Below are positions 35,289 through 47,077 of a stretch of DNA of 64,000 nt, piece by piece. A program made the position numbers and the translations under genes. Origin of the DNA: Talinum fruticosum (Eukaryota; Streptophyta; Magnoliopsida; Caryophyllales; Talinaceae); the NCBI GenBank assembly GCA_021018815.1, contig JAITYX010000058.1, positions 3,055,001 through 3,119,000 of the forward strand, given 5' to 3'. Within the stretch, counting starts at the first letter, position 1. Every line of letters begins with the position of its first letter. Under the pieces are notes generated by a model that did not search any database, had not been told where the DNA came from, and saw only the letters and a list, made by a program, of their open reading frames with translations.

Positions 35289-35293
35289 CTTAT

Positions 35294-37498
35294 TGTTAGC
35301 TTGTCATACAGCAACAAATTAAACCACTACTTAGGTTTATAATAAACAATATAGCATACAGAAGTAGGGATCGAATCCACGAGGAAAGATATAATAATAT
35401 GCAAGTTTTAATCTAATTAAATTTACTACTCTTAAAAACAAAATAGAAAATATAAATTAAAATCAATCACTAAAAATCATAGAAAATTATCTAACAACTA
35501 AATAAATAATTTATACAGAATAAAAAAACTATAATAACCCAGAAATATTTTTTGTATATTTTTAAGAATAATTAAAACAGAAAACTAAAGTAGAAAATAA
35601 ACAAATTCTAAAACAGAAAATTAAATAAGTAAAATTCTGCACTAAATTATTTACGAAAATAAATTCTAAAATTGCCTAGAATATTAACACTAATTTTCTA
35701 GACCTAACCAAAACCTAAAAATATAAAAATAAAATTTAAAATCGAATTTACGAAATTATTTAACTAAAAATCTGCAGTAATTAAACTCAAGAATGAAATC
35801 TTAAAAATTATCAAATTACTTGAAAAAATTCTAAAATTTAATCACATCAAACTAGGACTCTATCTAAACCCTAAAAGAAGATAAAATACAAAACAAAAAA
35901 TAAAAGAAACTATTTTTAAACTAATTTCTAACAAGCTGACTCAAAAATAATAAAAATTGATAGAAAAATAATATGAAAATTAAAATATATAAAGACTCAA
36001 AATAAATTTATATTAATTACTAAAACTAGCCTAAAATACTGATCTTTAGGGGGATAATGAAATTGATGATAAAAAACTATAAATTTATAAATAAAAATTA
36101 ACAAACTAAAGAAAATAACTAAAAAGCAAACAAATAATTATCAAAGATGTAAAATTTATAAAAACACTTAGTATAATCTATATCCACCATGCAAATTATT
36201 ATTTATCATTAACACACAAATTGATCTACCCATGGGCTAAACTGTAGAAGACAACCACTAGCGGATCTTCCCGTTTTTCCTTAATTATTAGTTTACTTAA
36301 GCCTAACCCTAATATAAACCCTACTAATATTGATAATCCTGGCATTAGCACTAGAATTTAATCAAATTAGAGCATTAAGTATTAGAAAAACATCATCTAA
36401 CACCTAATAATCAATCTACTAGCAAATTGATTTAAGAAGGATCTATGATAATTTCCTAATTAAAAGAGATGGGTATGAGCCATCCATGATTAATTAGGGT
36501 GATACTTATGTCTAAAAGATCAAGCGATTACGTACTTAACCCTTTAAACTATCATATGAATTTATATAAAACTAATTAGCATGCACTCAAATTAATTAGA
36601 CATAAAATCATAAACATTAAAATCAAATTATCATAGAATCATAGATAGAATCAATAAGACAATAAAGATTGAAACTTTGTTTCAAAATAAATAATTTAAC
36701 ATGGTTTCAAGTAGATTATACTAAGAAAAAAAAAAACTACTCAATCATAATGTAATTTGGGACACATAGACTAAATAAAAATGTCATCTTTAATATTAAA
36801 CTAACAATAAAAATAGAGTCTTTAAAATAAAAATTACAATAATAATAATACCATAATAATCCTTGCCATGGTGATGATCAGGAAGGTGATGATGGAAAGT
36901 TGTTGATGATGATGAAAGAAGAAGAAAGTAAGACGGTGATGAGCTATTATGATGATGGTGGATAAGAAAAGGGTGTGCGATGATAAGGGTTGGCGAGAGA
37001 GATTGATGGGCAGCCAAAGGCGTGGGTAGCGTAGAAGGGAGCAGCAAGGCGCAGTGAGCGTGAGGGATGGATGTGGGAAGCGAAGAGGAGAAGGGCAGCG
37101 TGCGTTGATGGGCAACCAAGAGGTGATGGGTGGCCAGCCCTTCTCCTCTTTGATGATGATTATAAGTAATATATATATGGTGAAGTAAGGAGGTGAAGGA
37201 GCTAGGTTATTCCTCTTTCTTCTCTTTCAAGTTTCCTTTTCTCTTCAAATTAGGATTTCATAAAATAAAATATCATAAAATTAATATTTTATGACATATT
37301 ATTTTATGGACCAACTTCATATCTTTTCTTGGATGCTTGTCTCGTAACTAAAAACCCACTTTTAACGTATTTTATCTTCTTCCCCACTTTATTCGATAAT
37401 TACCTATAAATAGACAACATAGGATAAATTAGATAAAAATAAACTATATAATATAAACTAAATAACTACTAAAAATACATATAAAATACGACTTAACA
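35294..37498 (-). mobile_element. B: solo LTR (or LTR-only element), TSD CTTAT
   Basis: Begins TGTTAGCTTGTC, ends CGACTTAACA, flanked by perfect CTTAT duplications (35289-35293 and 37499-37503). It is AT-rich with no coding domains. GGGATCGAATCCACGAGG near 35367 is, in reverse, the tail pattern of many plant LTRs, suggesting minus orientation (inference). ORFs on the minus strand around 36796-37119 are low-complexity and not supported. Confidence 0.8.
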
Positions 37499-37786
37499 CT
37501 TATTTCCTTAGCGTTACGCTGCCAAACCGACCCAAAATGCCTTTTCCTAAACATTAATCTGCTGGAAAGCATCTTCAAATACCTTCTCTTTTTATAATTC
37601 ATTGTCAAATCCTTACAAAGAGCAAAAGATATTTAGTTATTTTGATCTCTCGGGCATTCATTGAATTGATCTTTCTCACTCCTCATAAACTCACCTTTTC
37701 AAAAGTCATAAAGAGCCCTACTTTCTTTGATTTGTCGTCGTCGCATCAAGAGATCCAAGTATAGAGATCCCGATCAGCAAGGTGGG
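37499..37786 (+). repeat. LTR A2, second piece
   Basis: Resumes family A after B (CTTAGCGTTACGCTGCC, compare 1652) and ends at GATCAGCAAGGTGGG, where T2 is inserted. Confidence 0.8.
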
Positions 37787-40700
37787 TGTAATACTCGGAA
37801 TTTTAAAGAAAACAGTTGAAAAGCATAGAATTATTGAGTATTTTTCCCCGCAACCGGGGGGTTGAGTGACCGATTTTATTTACGGGCGGACATATTACGT
37901 TAGAATTCCTTTGGAGGTCTGTGGCGAATGAATAAAATCAAGGAAATTGCCTTCCTTTCTCATCTGAGCTGAACCGTTGGGTGATTAGGAATTGTCGTGG
38001 CTGACATATTAAAATACGTTGGGATGCAGCGAGTGTAAGAGGACGGAAGAGAGGAGATATAGACTTGTGATATATGGGCCGGCGATTATTTTCATTGAAT
38101 AATGAAGAGGTGGGCTTTGGTTTAAGTTGGAAATGAGTCCAATGGGGGTTAAGGACCAAGAGTTTAATCGGTGGAGCACAGGCAGCAGAGGAAGAAGAAG
38201 CGAGCAACGGAGCGAGGGAGAGAGAGAGAACCACCGAACGGAAGAGAGAGAGGGAGGGGGCGAGTGCGTGCGGCGAAGGAGACCACGAGGACGGGCGACC
38301 ACTGCGGGACCGAAGGCGACGGTCGGCGACGCGAGCGACGCGAGCGGACGCGGCGAAGGGAGAGCACCGAAAGGGGAAAGAGAGAGAGGAGGCGTGCGGG
38401 AATCGAAGCGAGGCCGGAGGCCGGCGAGCGGAGTAATGAACGCAGGCGGGCAGCCGGCGACGCGAGCGAGGAAGGAAGCGAGAGGTTGGGACAGAGCGAG
38501 GGCGAAACGAGACCGAAACAAAGACAGACGAGCGGGAGTTAGAGCGGCCGGAAACCGGGACCGGCGACGGCGACAAGGGAGGCGGACCGGCGGCGAGCAC
38601 GAGCGAGGGCCGGACCGAGGGCGGCAGGGGCTATAACCGCGAACCGAAGCAAGAAGCGAGCCTTCCCCGAACCCAAACACAAAGCTGGGACAGCGAGCAA
38701 TTCGATCAATTCCAAACCCAAAGATCCGAGGTGGGTAGTCTTATACTTCAAACTATTAGTAATTTCGAAATCTAAATGGATTGGTTGTGATTGTTGAATG
38801 CGTTATGTGAATATTGAATTGTTATGAACGTTGAGTATCCGTATTGCGTAACGGGCCTAATTGTTGTTTGAGATTGAAATAAGAGTTTAGAACGGATTTT
38901 AGAGAATTGATAGGGTTGAATTGGGTCACGAAAGGAGTCATATGGGTTAAATAGAGAATTCATTTGGGAACGTTAAAGAGATTAGTAGTTGTTTAGGGTC
39001 GAACCGAACTCGCTGATTCCGAAAAGGTTAAATTGTACGAGTCAAATGAGTGGTTCTGAAGTTCTAGATATCTATTAAGGAGTAAGGGGTTAAGACATGG
39101 ATATGAATTACGAGTTAACTAAGTTTTAGAGATTCTTGAACCTGCGGTATCAAGAGCTAATTACGAACATTGGGAAATGGTAGGTTGAAATATAAAGAGG
39201 AGTATGAATTCGTATTGAGTAATGCGCAATTGGGACAAGTAAGTGAGAATAGGCAATTGTGAACTTGATTACATTCGAAGTATATTTAATTCCTCGAGGT
39301 TGAACTAAGCGTGAAAATAAGCAAAGGTAACGGAGATCGAATAATGAAAAGAGATTGAGAGTTACGTAACCAAGGACGGACAAGCAAGAGTTAAATAATG
39401 AGTTTAGAGCATATCTTAGCCTTTGGGGTGAAATCAAGTCCGAAGTTAAGCACAACGAAAGGGACATAGGCAATAAAGTGAGAGCAAGAGAGGTGTGACT
39501 GAATACGGGCAAAAGAAGTTGAATTACAAAGTAGAAGCGTAAAATGAGTAAGTGAGGCAAAAGGCAATGAATTGTGACGAACTTGAAACGTCACTTAAGT
39601 GATATGCACTTGTGGTTATTGTGGCTCGGAAAATGGATTCAATTATACTAAACTGATGAATTGAGAAAAGCTTAGTTGGAAAAGAGTCTAGAATGAGTGC
39701 TTGCAATGAATGGTGATTATTTGTGCTATGTGATTACTTTACGTGATGCTCAAAATAGTTTCGAAAGGAGTTTTGTAAGTAATGTGAATAATTCTTGAAT
39801 GCAATTTCTTGTGAACTGCCTTTCGAACGTGAATGTGTTTTAAAGAAGCAAAGCTGATTTGAGAAAGTGAATTTATAAGGGTGACACGTGGTGTCATGCC
39901 TTCCTTGATACTAAATTGATTGAGAAAGTCTGTAAAGTGAATGTGATGAATGAGAATGTGCAAATAGTTTTGAATCGACGAGGCTACGGATCGTTTAGCA
40001 TACCGAAGGGTTTGAACCGGGGACGCCCAGCTAGAAACTTCGAGGGAAGGGTTTTAATAGGGGTCCTACAGAGGCGGGATGCCCGCCACGAGACTTCCTA
40101 GAAGATAGGTCCCGGAGCCTTTTTGTCGGGGTCGCGCCACGAGATGAAAGAAATGCTAGTTCGGATCCTCGAAGGCCCGGAAAAGTTGATTCAACCCCAA
40201 AAGAAGTATTCTTGAATGTGAATGTGTGCTTTTAAGTGATTAAAGAGTCTTGATCTTTTCATTACAAGAGATTTCAATGAAAAGTATATAGATTCCTATT
40301 ACGTTATTATGCTTTTTCAGGATTTCATTATTATGAGTATTATGTGTAAAGAATTTCCATTTTAAGGGTTTAAGACTCCGGTGAGCCCGTTGATTATTGC
40401 TCACCCCCACAAATTGCCCCGTCCCCACCCAGTGTTGCAGGTACACTTTCGAAGTAGAATCCACACCTACCAGGCTTCGGACTCCTACCGATTGTTGGTG
40501 ATGGAAGCGACCAAGTGGCTAACATGCATTGCTTGTTTCTAAACGTTGTATTTGTAATTTAGTGCATATAGTTATACCAAATGTATAGTAACCAATAGAT
40601 TGTTTTAAGTTAGATTGTTTTAAGTTTTACCGCATGATTGGTTGAACTCCGGCGTGTGGCCGTTGAGTTGTATACTCCGAGCGTGTGGCTCGTCGAGTTT

Positions 40701-40926
40701 TATTATGCTTTTTATGCAGGATTTTAAGGCTTGTAGCCTATGGGTTAGTCCAGATTACAAACGGAACTCGCCGAAATTATCAGAGAATCTCAGATTCTTT
40801 TGGTAATACCACCGGTATTACTTTTAAGTTGAGTTGGACAGCCAAACCAACACCGGAAAGAGCCTTGGGAGTTCCTCTAAGGAACTCCGGCGATGTAATA
40901 CTCTCGGGGTGTTGCGGGGTGTTACG
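37787..40926 (+). mobile_element. T2: solo LTR, relative of T1, TSD GTGGG
   Basis: Begins TGTAATACTCGG and ends GGGGTGTTAC followed by G where A is expected. The 5-base duplication GTGGG lies at 37782-37786 and 40927-40931. Copies A1 (near 1890) and A4 (near 13513) show the uninterrupted site AGGTGGGACAAC, which confirms both ends. A purine-rich GC-rich island (38165-38690) leaves ORFs of up to about 220 codons open on both strands; these are compositional. No internal domains are present. Confidence 0.85.
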
Positions 40927-41921
40927 GTGGGACAACCCGAGGGCAATCTTTCGGCCTTCAAACAGTTATTTAATTAATGTTTTATTTATCGCTTTCCATA
41001 TTGTGGATTGAAAGATGTAATCATTTTTTAATTCATCCATGCCCAATGTAATCTTTTAGTTTTCAGTTTTCTTTTCCTTTTCACTTTTACTTTCTTTACC
41101 GCTTTCTTTCTGCTTTCTTTATCGCTTGCCTTTAATTATCTTTGGTTGCTTATTATTTTCGCTTAGCATGTTGTATGTTTGTGTTTAGCACGTTCTTTTA
41201 CTATACTACTCAAACTAGTAATGGTCATCTTCGGACGGGTAGAATGGAAGGGTTTTCCTTATATTTCATACCCTCGCCCCGAATCCGATTCTTGGTTCAA
41301 AGACCGATGGAGTCGGTTTTAGCCTTTTTGGTCTTAGTTTTCCCATACTAAGATCGGAGAAGCAATTTTTTTTTGGTTAGTTTTTCTCCTAAAAACTTAC
41401 TAGCGACTCCTTTTTTGCTTTATTGTTATTAAAAATGCATGTCGGTTATTTTTTGATTGCAACGTAAAAAGAGATTTGGATCTGTCCGCCAGGCCGGAGG
41501 CTGAGGCTGACTATCTCAGCCCAAGCCCTCGGCCGATGCCTCGTGACCACCGAGTGCAGGCACCACCTGCACCGTGTGGTCAACAGTTGAGGCTTGGGTC
41601 CAAACTAGTGTTTTTACACTCGGTCTGTCCCTAAGGCCTCACGGCAGAACCCTAATGTCTAATCACTTTATTCTTTAATTAAGAGATAATATCTTCGAAT
41701 TCCTAAAAATAGTTTATAAAATAAAACAGTTAATAAAACGCCAATCAAGTCAATATGATTTAATCCTTTAAATTTGACTTAGTAAAACTCGGAACTCTTA
41801 ATAAAAGATCAATCCCCTCTTTCTAAAAATTCATCTTTCAAATCGCTAGAATCATTTTGCATTTTTCAAAAACCCTTACGCCAAAGGTAACATGGGGAAG
41901 CTCGGTCCCGGGCAGGGTCCC
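40927..41921 (+). repeat. LTR A2, third piece
   Basis: Continues with GTGGGACAACCCGAGGGC, TAGTAATGGTCATCTTCGG (41218) and CTCGGTCCCGGGCAGGGTCCC, then is cut by element D. It matches A1 from 1896 to about 2870. Confidence 0.8.
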
Positions 41922-41923
41922 TG

Positions 41924-44900
41924 TGGCGCTCGAAAAATTTATTTCTTTTCTTTGGATGACTAGAGTCGCCACCTTCTTATGACCCAAACAAGGACGGGGT
42001 TTTCAATAAAACAGTTTTGAAATTATAGTTTTTCCAAAAAGAAAAAAAGGTTGACTCCCGTGCCCAAAAGGCGAAAAGAAAATAAAAGACTCGATCCGAG
42101 AACCCGAGATGCTGGGTTCGGGGTTTTGGTTAGGAAGCACGAATGTCAAGGACTCGCCACTCCCTCCGTTCTAAGAACGGGCTCCTACTAATATATTTGT
42201 ATCCTTTTTTTAGACATCCTAAATGTTGATTAACATAGATTCATGAAATAGATTTACAAAAGAAGAGCATAAAAGAAAAACACATCATTATACACGTAAG
42301 CACATACATGCAAGCACACGAATGGAAAACTTAGGGCCAACAGATTCGTTGATGTATGGTGGGTTTGCATTCGGATGAGAGCCAAATTGCTCTACGTACC
42401 GATCATCGTAGGACTTGAATCTACTCTCGGATCAAAACCCCACGTAGTTCTAGCAAGGATTCCGTCATGACTCTTGTGAGTTCCATGGGGGATAGTTAGG
42501 GATCATTTCCTGTTTCATGGTCATGTTAAAAGAGTTTAGAGATGACTCATTCCTATAGTCAAGTCAACCCGGTTGGGAAAAGGGAGAGTGACTCGGGGTC
42601 TCAATTCTGTTACTTAAGGTGATAAGTGAAGTGATAGGTGGATTGACTCAAGTCTAGACATGAGTGTAAGGATTAGACCTTTTAACATTCCCATTTCAAC
42701 TAAGAAAAATAATTCCTTGGGTACGAAGGGGGATGGATTTTTTTGTGGAGTTAATGGGTTGGTGTTTTATGGCTAATGGTTCTCAAAGATTCGGATGGAA
42801 TTCCCGCCGATGGCCTGTCACCAAACAAAAGGATACGATCAGCGATTCGGTCATATCCGATTAAGGTAATCCACTAGGATAATAGTGAAATTGTGAAGGC
42901 TGTTTGAGTTGACGTGGATGTGGATCATCCTAAAGATCGGATATGAACGAATTTCGATTAAGACCTTAAGTTTGATGAGAGGTCACGACCATACATCAAA
43001 GAATATGTCGGCCCTAAGGACAAGCATGCAAACATATACAAGAAATGCACGATCACCATTTGGTATTTAGCGAAACATTGTTATGACTCATGATTAAGGT
43101 CAAGATGATCATAACGGGCGGTTATGATTACCATCGTCCCCTATTCATGGCCCATACTTCAATTTTGGCAATAACACTAATTAGTGATCTTAGACGGTTC
43201 ATTTTATTATTTTGATCGAGTTGATTACATTGTGATGAATGGGCTAAGTCATGCTTCAAGCAAATATTATTATTATTCACACTTTGGAGCTAGTGGTTTT
43301 ACAAGTACCGGATTATTACAATACAATGAACAAAATGAAATATATAAGGCTTTCCTAAATACAATAAATCTAAAAAGAACGTAAATAAAATTCTCTAACA
43401 CTACGGAGATGAGAAGTGCTCATAATTCAACTTCTTGATAGATCCTTGGCTCGCATTATGATGAACAATGAATCTTGACTATCCAAACAAAATTCCGAGT
43501 ATTTATTTTATTGAAAGGCATCATTAGTTGATTTTAAAACCAATTTTTGAAAGAGAAATCTCAAAACTAGGTAAGATGAGCTTAAAAATGTGAAGAAAAT
43601 TTATACAACTGGAAAACTTCATAAGAAGCTCAGATGTAAAAATTTACCTTTTTAGAAGCTTTCAAATTGATTTAATAAAGCATTAAATTGACACTTCTTG
43701 CACCGCACTTGCCATAATGGATGCCGGTTTCAAAAAATATAACTTTTTGGAGAGAGATCCTATCAAGGTGATTCTAAAGCCTAGAGTTTACATTTTAAGT
43801 CTAGTTTCAATGGTAAAAATATGAAAAATAAATTCACAAGCATGTAAAACTGATAAGTCGAAAACTTAGGCGATGCCCCGATTTATACTATTCTGGATAG
43901 TGAGGCATTTATTTATTTATTAAGAATAAAATAAATAATATATTAAAAAACTGTACAAAATGGGTTAACTAGACACAAAAAGGAACCAGTATGATGTTTT
44001 GTATAATTTTTAAAGCACTTTAAGATATTTTAATAGATTTTTCAACATATATATTCTGATCTGGGCACTACAGAAATTACAGTTTTGCAATGCTAACTTT
44101 AAAAAATCATATCTCTGAAACTATAAAGAGTTAGGAGATAAAATTTACCAACTTAGAATGATCAGAAAGTCTATTTTATTTCTTATGAAGGAAATGTTTC
44201 TAGAAAAAAAGTTTATATGATGAAAAATTAGAAAAACAGTGATGGTGTCGATTTTTGGACTAATTAGGCCTTCCACCGAAAAAAAAAATGGTATAAATAG
44301 CTCGGGACTTGGATTTGGGTGAGTGACCACTTGCCGGAAAGCTCTTTCATTACTCCCTTGAATGACATAAAAATAAAAATTTTGGAATCGAAATTATTCC
44401 ACTAAAGTGCCCTAGAAATACATACAACCTTCCGGTTTATACCACTTTTCTCCAAGTTATTATTCTTCATGTTCAAGCATGACTTGGCCCATTTTTCTTC
44501 ATTTTTCAAGTATTACAAGAGAAAATAAAAATGAGCAAGATGAGAAAGAAAATAACACCCAATTTTGCAATCAACTCTCGGATCTCACCGCTCACTCCCG
44601 AAAAAAGGAAAACTAATGTTCCACCCAAATAGGGGAACGGCCGCGCAGAGCCCTAAAGGGATGGACGGTAAAACCCGGGGCCGAAACCAACCCGGAGCCG
44701 GCCTAGCCCAAAAGAGACAAGAAAACACCAAAACGTTAGTAGCAATACATAATCATAATAGTAAAAAAAGTGATAATAGTAACGATAATAGCAATAATGT
44801 TAGGGTTAAGTATTAATAAAAATAATAAACAAAACCAACATAAACAAACAATAAAAATAGTAACAATAGCAATGATAATGATAAGGTTAGTAACAATAAT

Positions 44901-45488
44901 AATAATGGTAGAGTTAGTAGTACTAAACAAAACAATAACAATACTCATGATAAAGTTAGTAGTAATAATGTTAATAAATGAGATTAAATGAACAATAATA
45001 ATAATGGAGGGGTTAGTGATAAAAAAATAACAAGAATAACTAAATAATGGGTAGGCAAAAGAAAATAAAAGAAAGTAAGGAAGAAGAAAATGTCATGTAT
45101 GTGTATGCTTGATCATCATAAAATAAAGAAAGATCGAGTAGAGAGAAAGAAAAATGTAATCTCATTAAACTTAGTGGTAATAAGAAGAATTACCCTCTTG
45201 TTTCTTGAGATGAAGAAGATATTTTGACTAAGTTGAAAGAAAAGCTTGGTTTGTTCAAGATAAAAAAAAATAGAAAGATTAACTTAAACTTAATCAACTC
45301 CCGATGGAGTTAATCTTTAGTTAATCAAACCACTCCTTAGGAGATTAAAGAAGGGAGAGAGAATTTTGAAAAGATAGAGATTTTTTCAAAAAAACCAAGC
45401 CCCCTCTAGGGATTGATGATGGGTATTTATAGAATAAATAGGGCCTTCTAAACCCTAATAACCTTCCTTTTTTTTAAAAAATAAAATG

Positions 45489-45554
<66 letters not shown>

Positions 45555-45766
45555 TATAATATATATAAAAAAATAAAAATAAAACAGATGAGCCATTGGG
45601 ATGGGGGTGCTTGTCAAGTAATGACAAAATGAAATAGAAAAAGCTGTGACAATTATTTGTCTTACTCTGTCTTTTCCTTTTTTCTTTTTTTTTATTTAAA
45701 AAAGGTGGAGGGGCGTGGCCTGCAGTTGCTAGCCATGTCACCTCCAAATTTTTTTATTTTTTCCTT

Positions 45767-45817
<51 letters not shown>

Positions 45818-45951
45818 TGTATTTTGGGGTTTTAAGGGCTCTTTCTTTATCACAATTTAATTGTTATTTTTATATTTTTATATTTTTTTAAAAGAAAAGA
45901 TAAATGTTAGTAAAATTTTAAATATATAAAGGTCAAAATTTGGTGTTTACA
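41924..45951 (-). repeat. 3' LTR of D
   Basis: TGGCGCTCGAAAAATTT...GTGTTTACA on the plus strand, so on the element strand it starts TGTAAACACC and ends GGCGCCA-like. It includes an (AAT)n run (45487-45554), an (AT)n run (45770-45815) and the minus-strand TATAAATA at 45424-45431. ORFs in the LTR are not conserved in the other copy except by plain identity. Confidence 0.9.
45424..45431 (-). promoter_or_regulatory. TATA box in 3' LTR of D
   Basis: TATAAATA on the minus strand, copy of 62095-62102. Confidence 0.6.
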
Positions 45952-45966
45952 GATTGCCCCTCGTTG
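45952..45966 (-). other. Polypurine tract of D
   Basis: The element strand reads CGAGGGGCAATC directly before the 3' LTR. This is the expected site for plus-strand cDNA priming. Confidence 0.75.
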
Positions 45967-46082
45967 ATTGAGCTTTTGAAAAAGTGATGATCAACGTTAT
46001 AAGAGACACACAAATTTTGACTCATTAATTAAATTTAGATAAAGAAAGAAATAATACGACTGGATAAAATGCATGAGATATA

Positions 46083-46540
46083 ATTCAGGGTCACCAAATA
46101 ACTTTGAGTTGATCAAATACGACTCAAGGTCAAAATAACTATAAATATGACTCAAGGTCAAAAAGATGCGACTCGGGGTCAAAATAGATACGACTCGGGG
46201 TCAAAATAACTCCGGTTTACGTTTGACTCAAGGCCACGGAATAACTTTGGATTGATCAAATATGACTCAGGGTCAAAATAACTTTGGATTACACTTGACT
46301 CGGGGTCAAAAATAATTTTAGATTACGTTTGACTCGGGGTCAAAATAATTATGGATTAATTAAATATGACTCGGGGTCGAAATAATTTTAGATTGCATGT
46401 GGCTCGGGGCCAAAGATAACTATGACTCAGGGTCAAAATATAACTGTGAATTACGTTTGACTCGGGGCCGAAAATAACTATGACTCGGGGTCAAAATAAC
46501 TATGGATTGTGCTTGACTCAGGATCAACAAATGTGCATGA
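46083..46540. repeat. Array of GACTCGGGGTC-type repeats in 3' region of D
   Basis: About 15 copies of a short core GACTC(G/A)(G/A)GGTC, usually followed by AAAATAACT, at irregular spacings of roughly 20-40 bases. The spacer is often GGATTA(C/T) plus TTT or a variant. The core is itself an imperfect palindrome. Tat/Ogre elements are known to grow tandem repeats in the region between integrase and 3' LTR, a source of satellites. Confidence 0.85.
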
Positions 46541-46979
46541 TGATGGTGAAATCATAAAAATCACTTTGAGTATTAGGGCACTTGGATACGAGAAATATTC
46601 GAAAGTCAAGTACTCAGCTTTGTAACGAGTTCATATTGAGTTTGATTGGCGCTCTATTTTTTGCAAAATAGCTGGCTACGTATCTTAAAAAGGAAATACG
46701 CTAATACAAATGACGCAATACATATGGTCACATGACAGTCAAGAGGATATTTCACATGTATTTCTTCGGTATGTTGAAGAGTATTTTTACAATGGATAAA
46801 GAGGTGTGCTACATGCCTTTGTTCGCTGGATAAGAGAGTGCTTCACACTCTTTTGTATGACGAACAAAGGGGTGAGTTGCATGCATATGTACGCTGGACA
46901 AAAGCGTTTTGCGAGTGGAAGAATGAAGTTTTTGCAACGTGATGGAATTGCAAAATGAGCTGCAAAGGTTTCCTTTGCT
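46541..46979. other. Upstream region of antisense ORF in D
   Basis: Non-coding. It contains loose repeats (TTCGCTGGATAAG and TACGCTGGACAAA; GTGCTACATGCC and GAGTTGCATGC at 46806-46912). It may hold promoter elements for the ORF at 47078. Confidence 0.4.
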
Positions 46980-46987
46980 TATAAATT
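46980..46987 (+). promoter_or_regulatory. TATA box of antisense ORF
   Basis: TATAAATT on the plus strand, 98 bases before the ATG at 47078, opposite to the transcription direction of D. Confidence 0.55.
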
Positions 46988-47077
46988 AGGTGCTTGTGTC
47001 TTCGTATTCGGACGCACCAAAGAAAAATCATTTGCCTATTTTCCTCCTACTTCTTTTCTAAAAAAACTCTTTGAGAA

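Larger units (their letters stand above)
32869..35293 (+). repeat. LTR A2, first piece, with a tandem duplication
   Basis: Family A U3 beginning inside the LTR next to L3. It contains two copies of a unit of 1077 bases (32881-33957 and 33958-about 35034), then the palindrome, TATA box and a triplicated 42-43 base unit. It is interrupted at 35293 by solo LTR B and continues at 37504. Confidence 0.8.

Noticed and set aside
38127..38680. Long overlapping ORFs of 120-220 codons on both strands
   Set aside because: They follow from a stop-poor, GC- and purine-rich island inside solo LTR T2. Proteins are Arg/Ser/Pro-rich and are not conserved in T1.
41917..41923. Target duplication of element D (GTCCC / ATCCC)
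   Set aside because: The near match is offset by one or two bases from the LTR ends on both sides, so it is not a clean duplication.
44736..44991. Overlapping ORFs with Ile/Val-rich, membrane-like sequence
   Set aside because: Low-complexity AAT/GTA-rich LTR sequence of D; repeated in both LTRs only because the LTRs are copies.
45448..45747. Minus-strand ORF with a run of leucines
   Set aside because: Translation of an (AAT)n run in the D LTR.
46083..46540. Repeat array considered as CRISPR
   Set aside because: Repeats are short, irregularly spaced and degenerate, in a plant retrotransposon; no cas genes.
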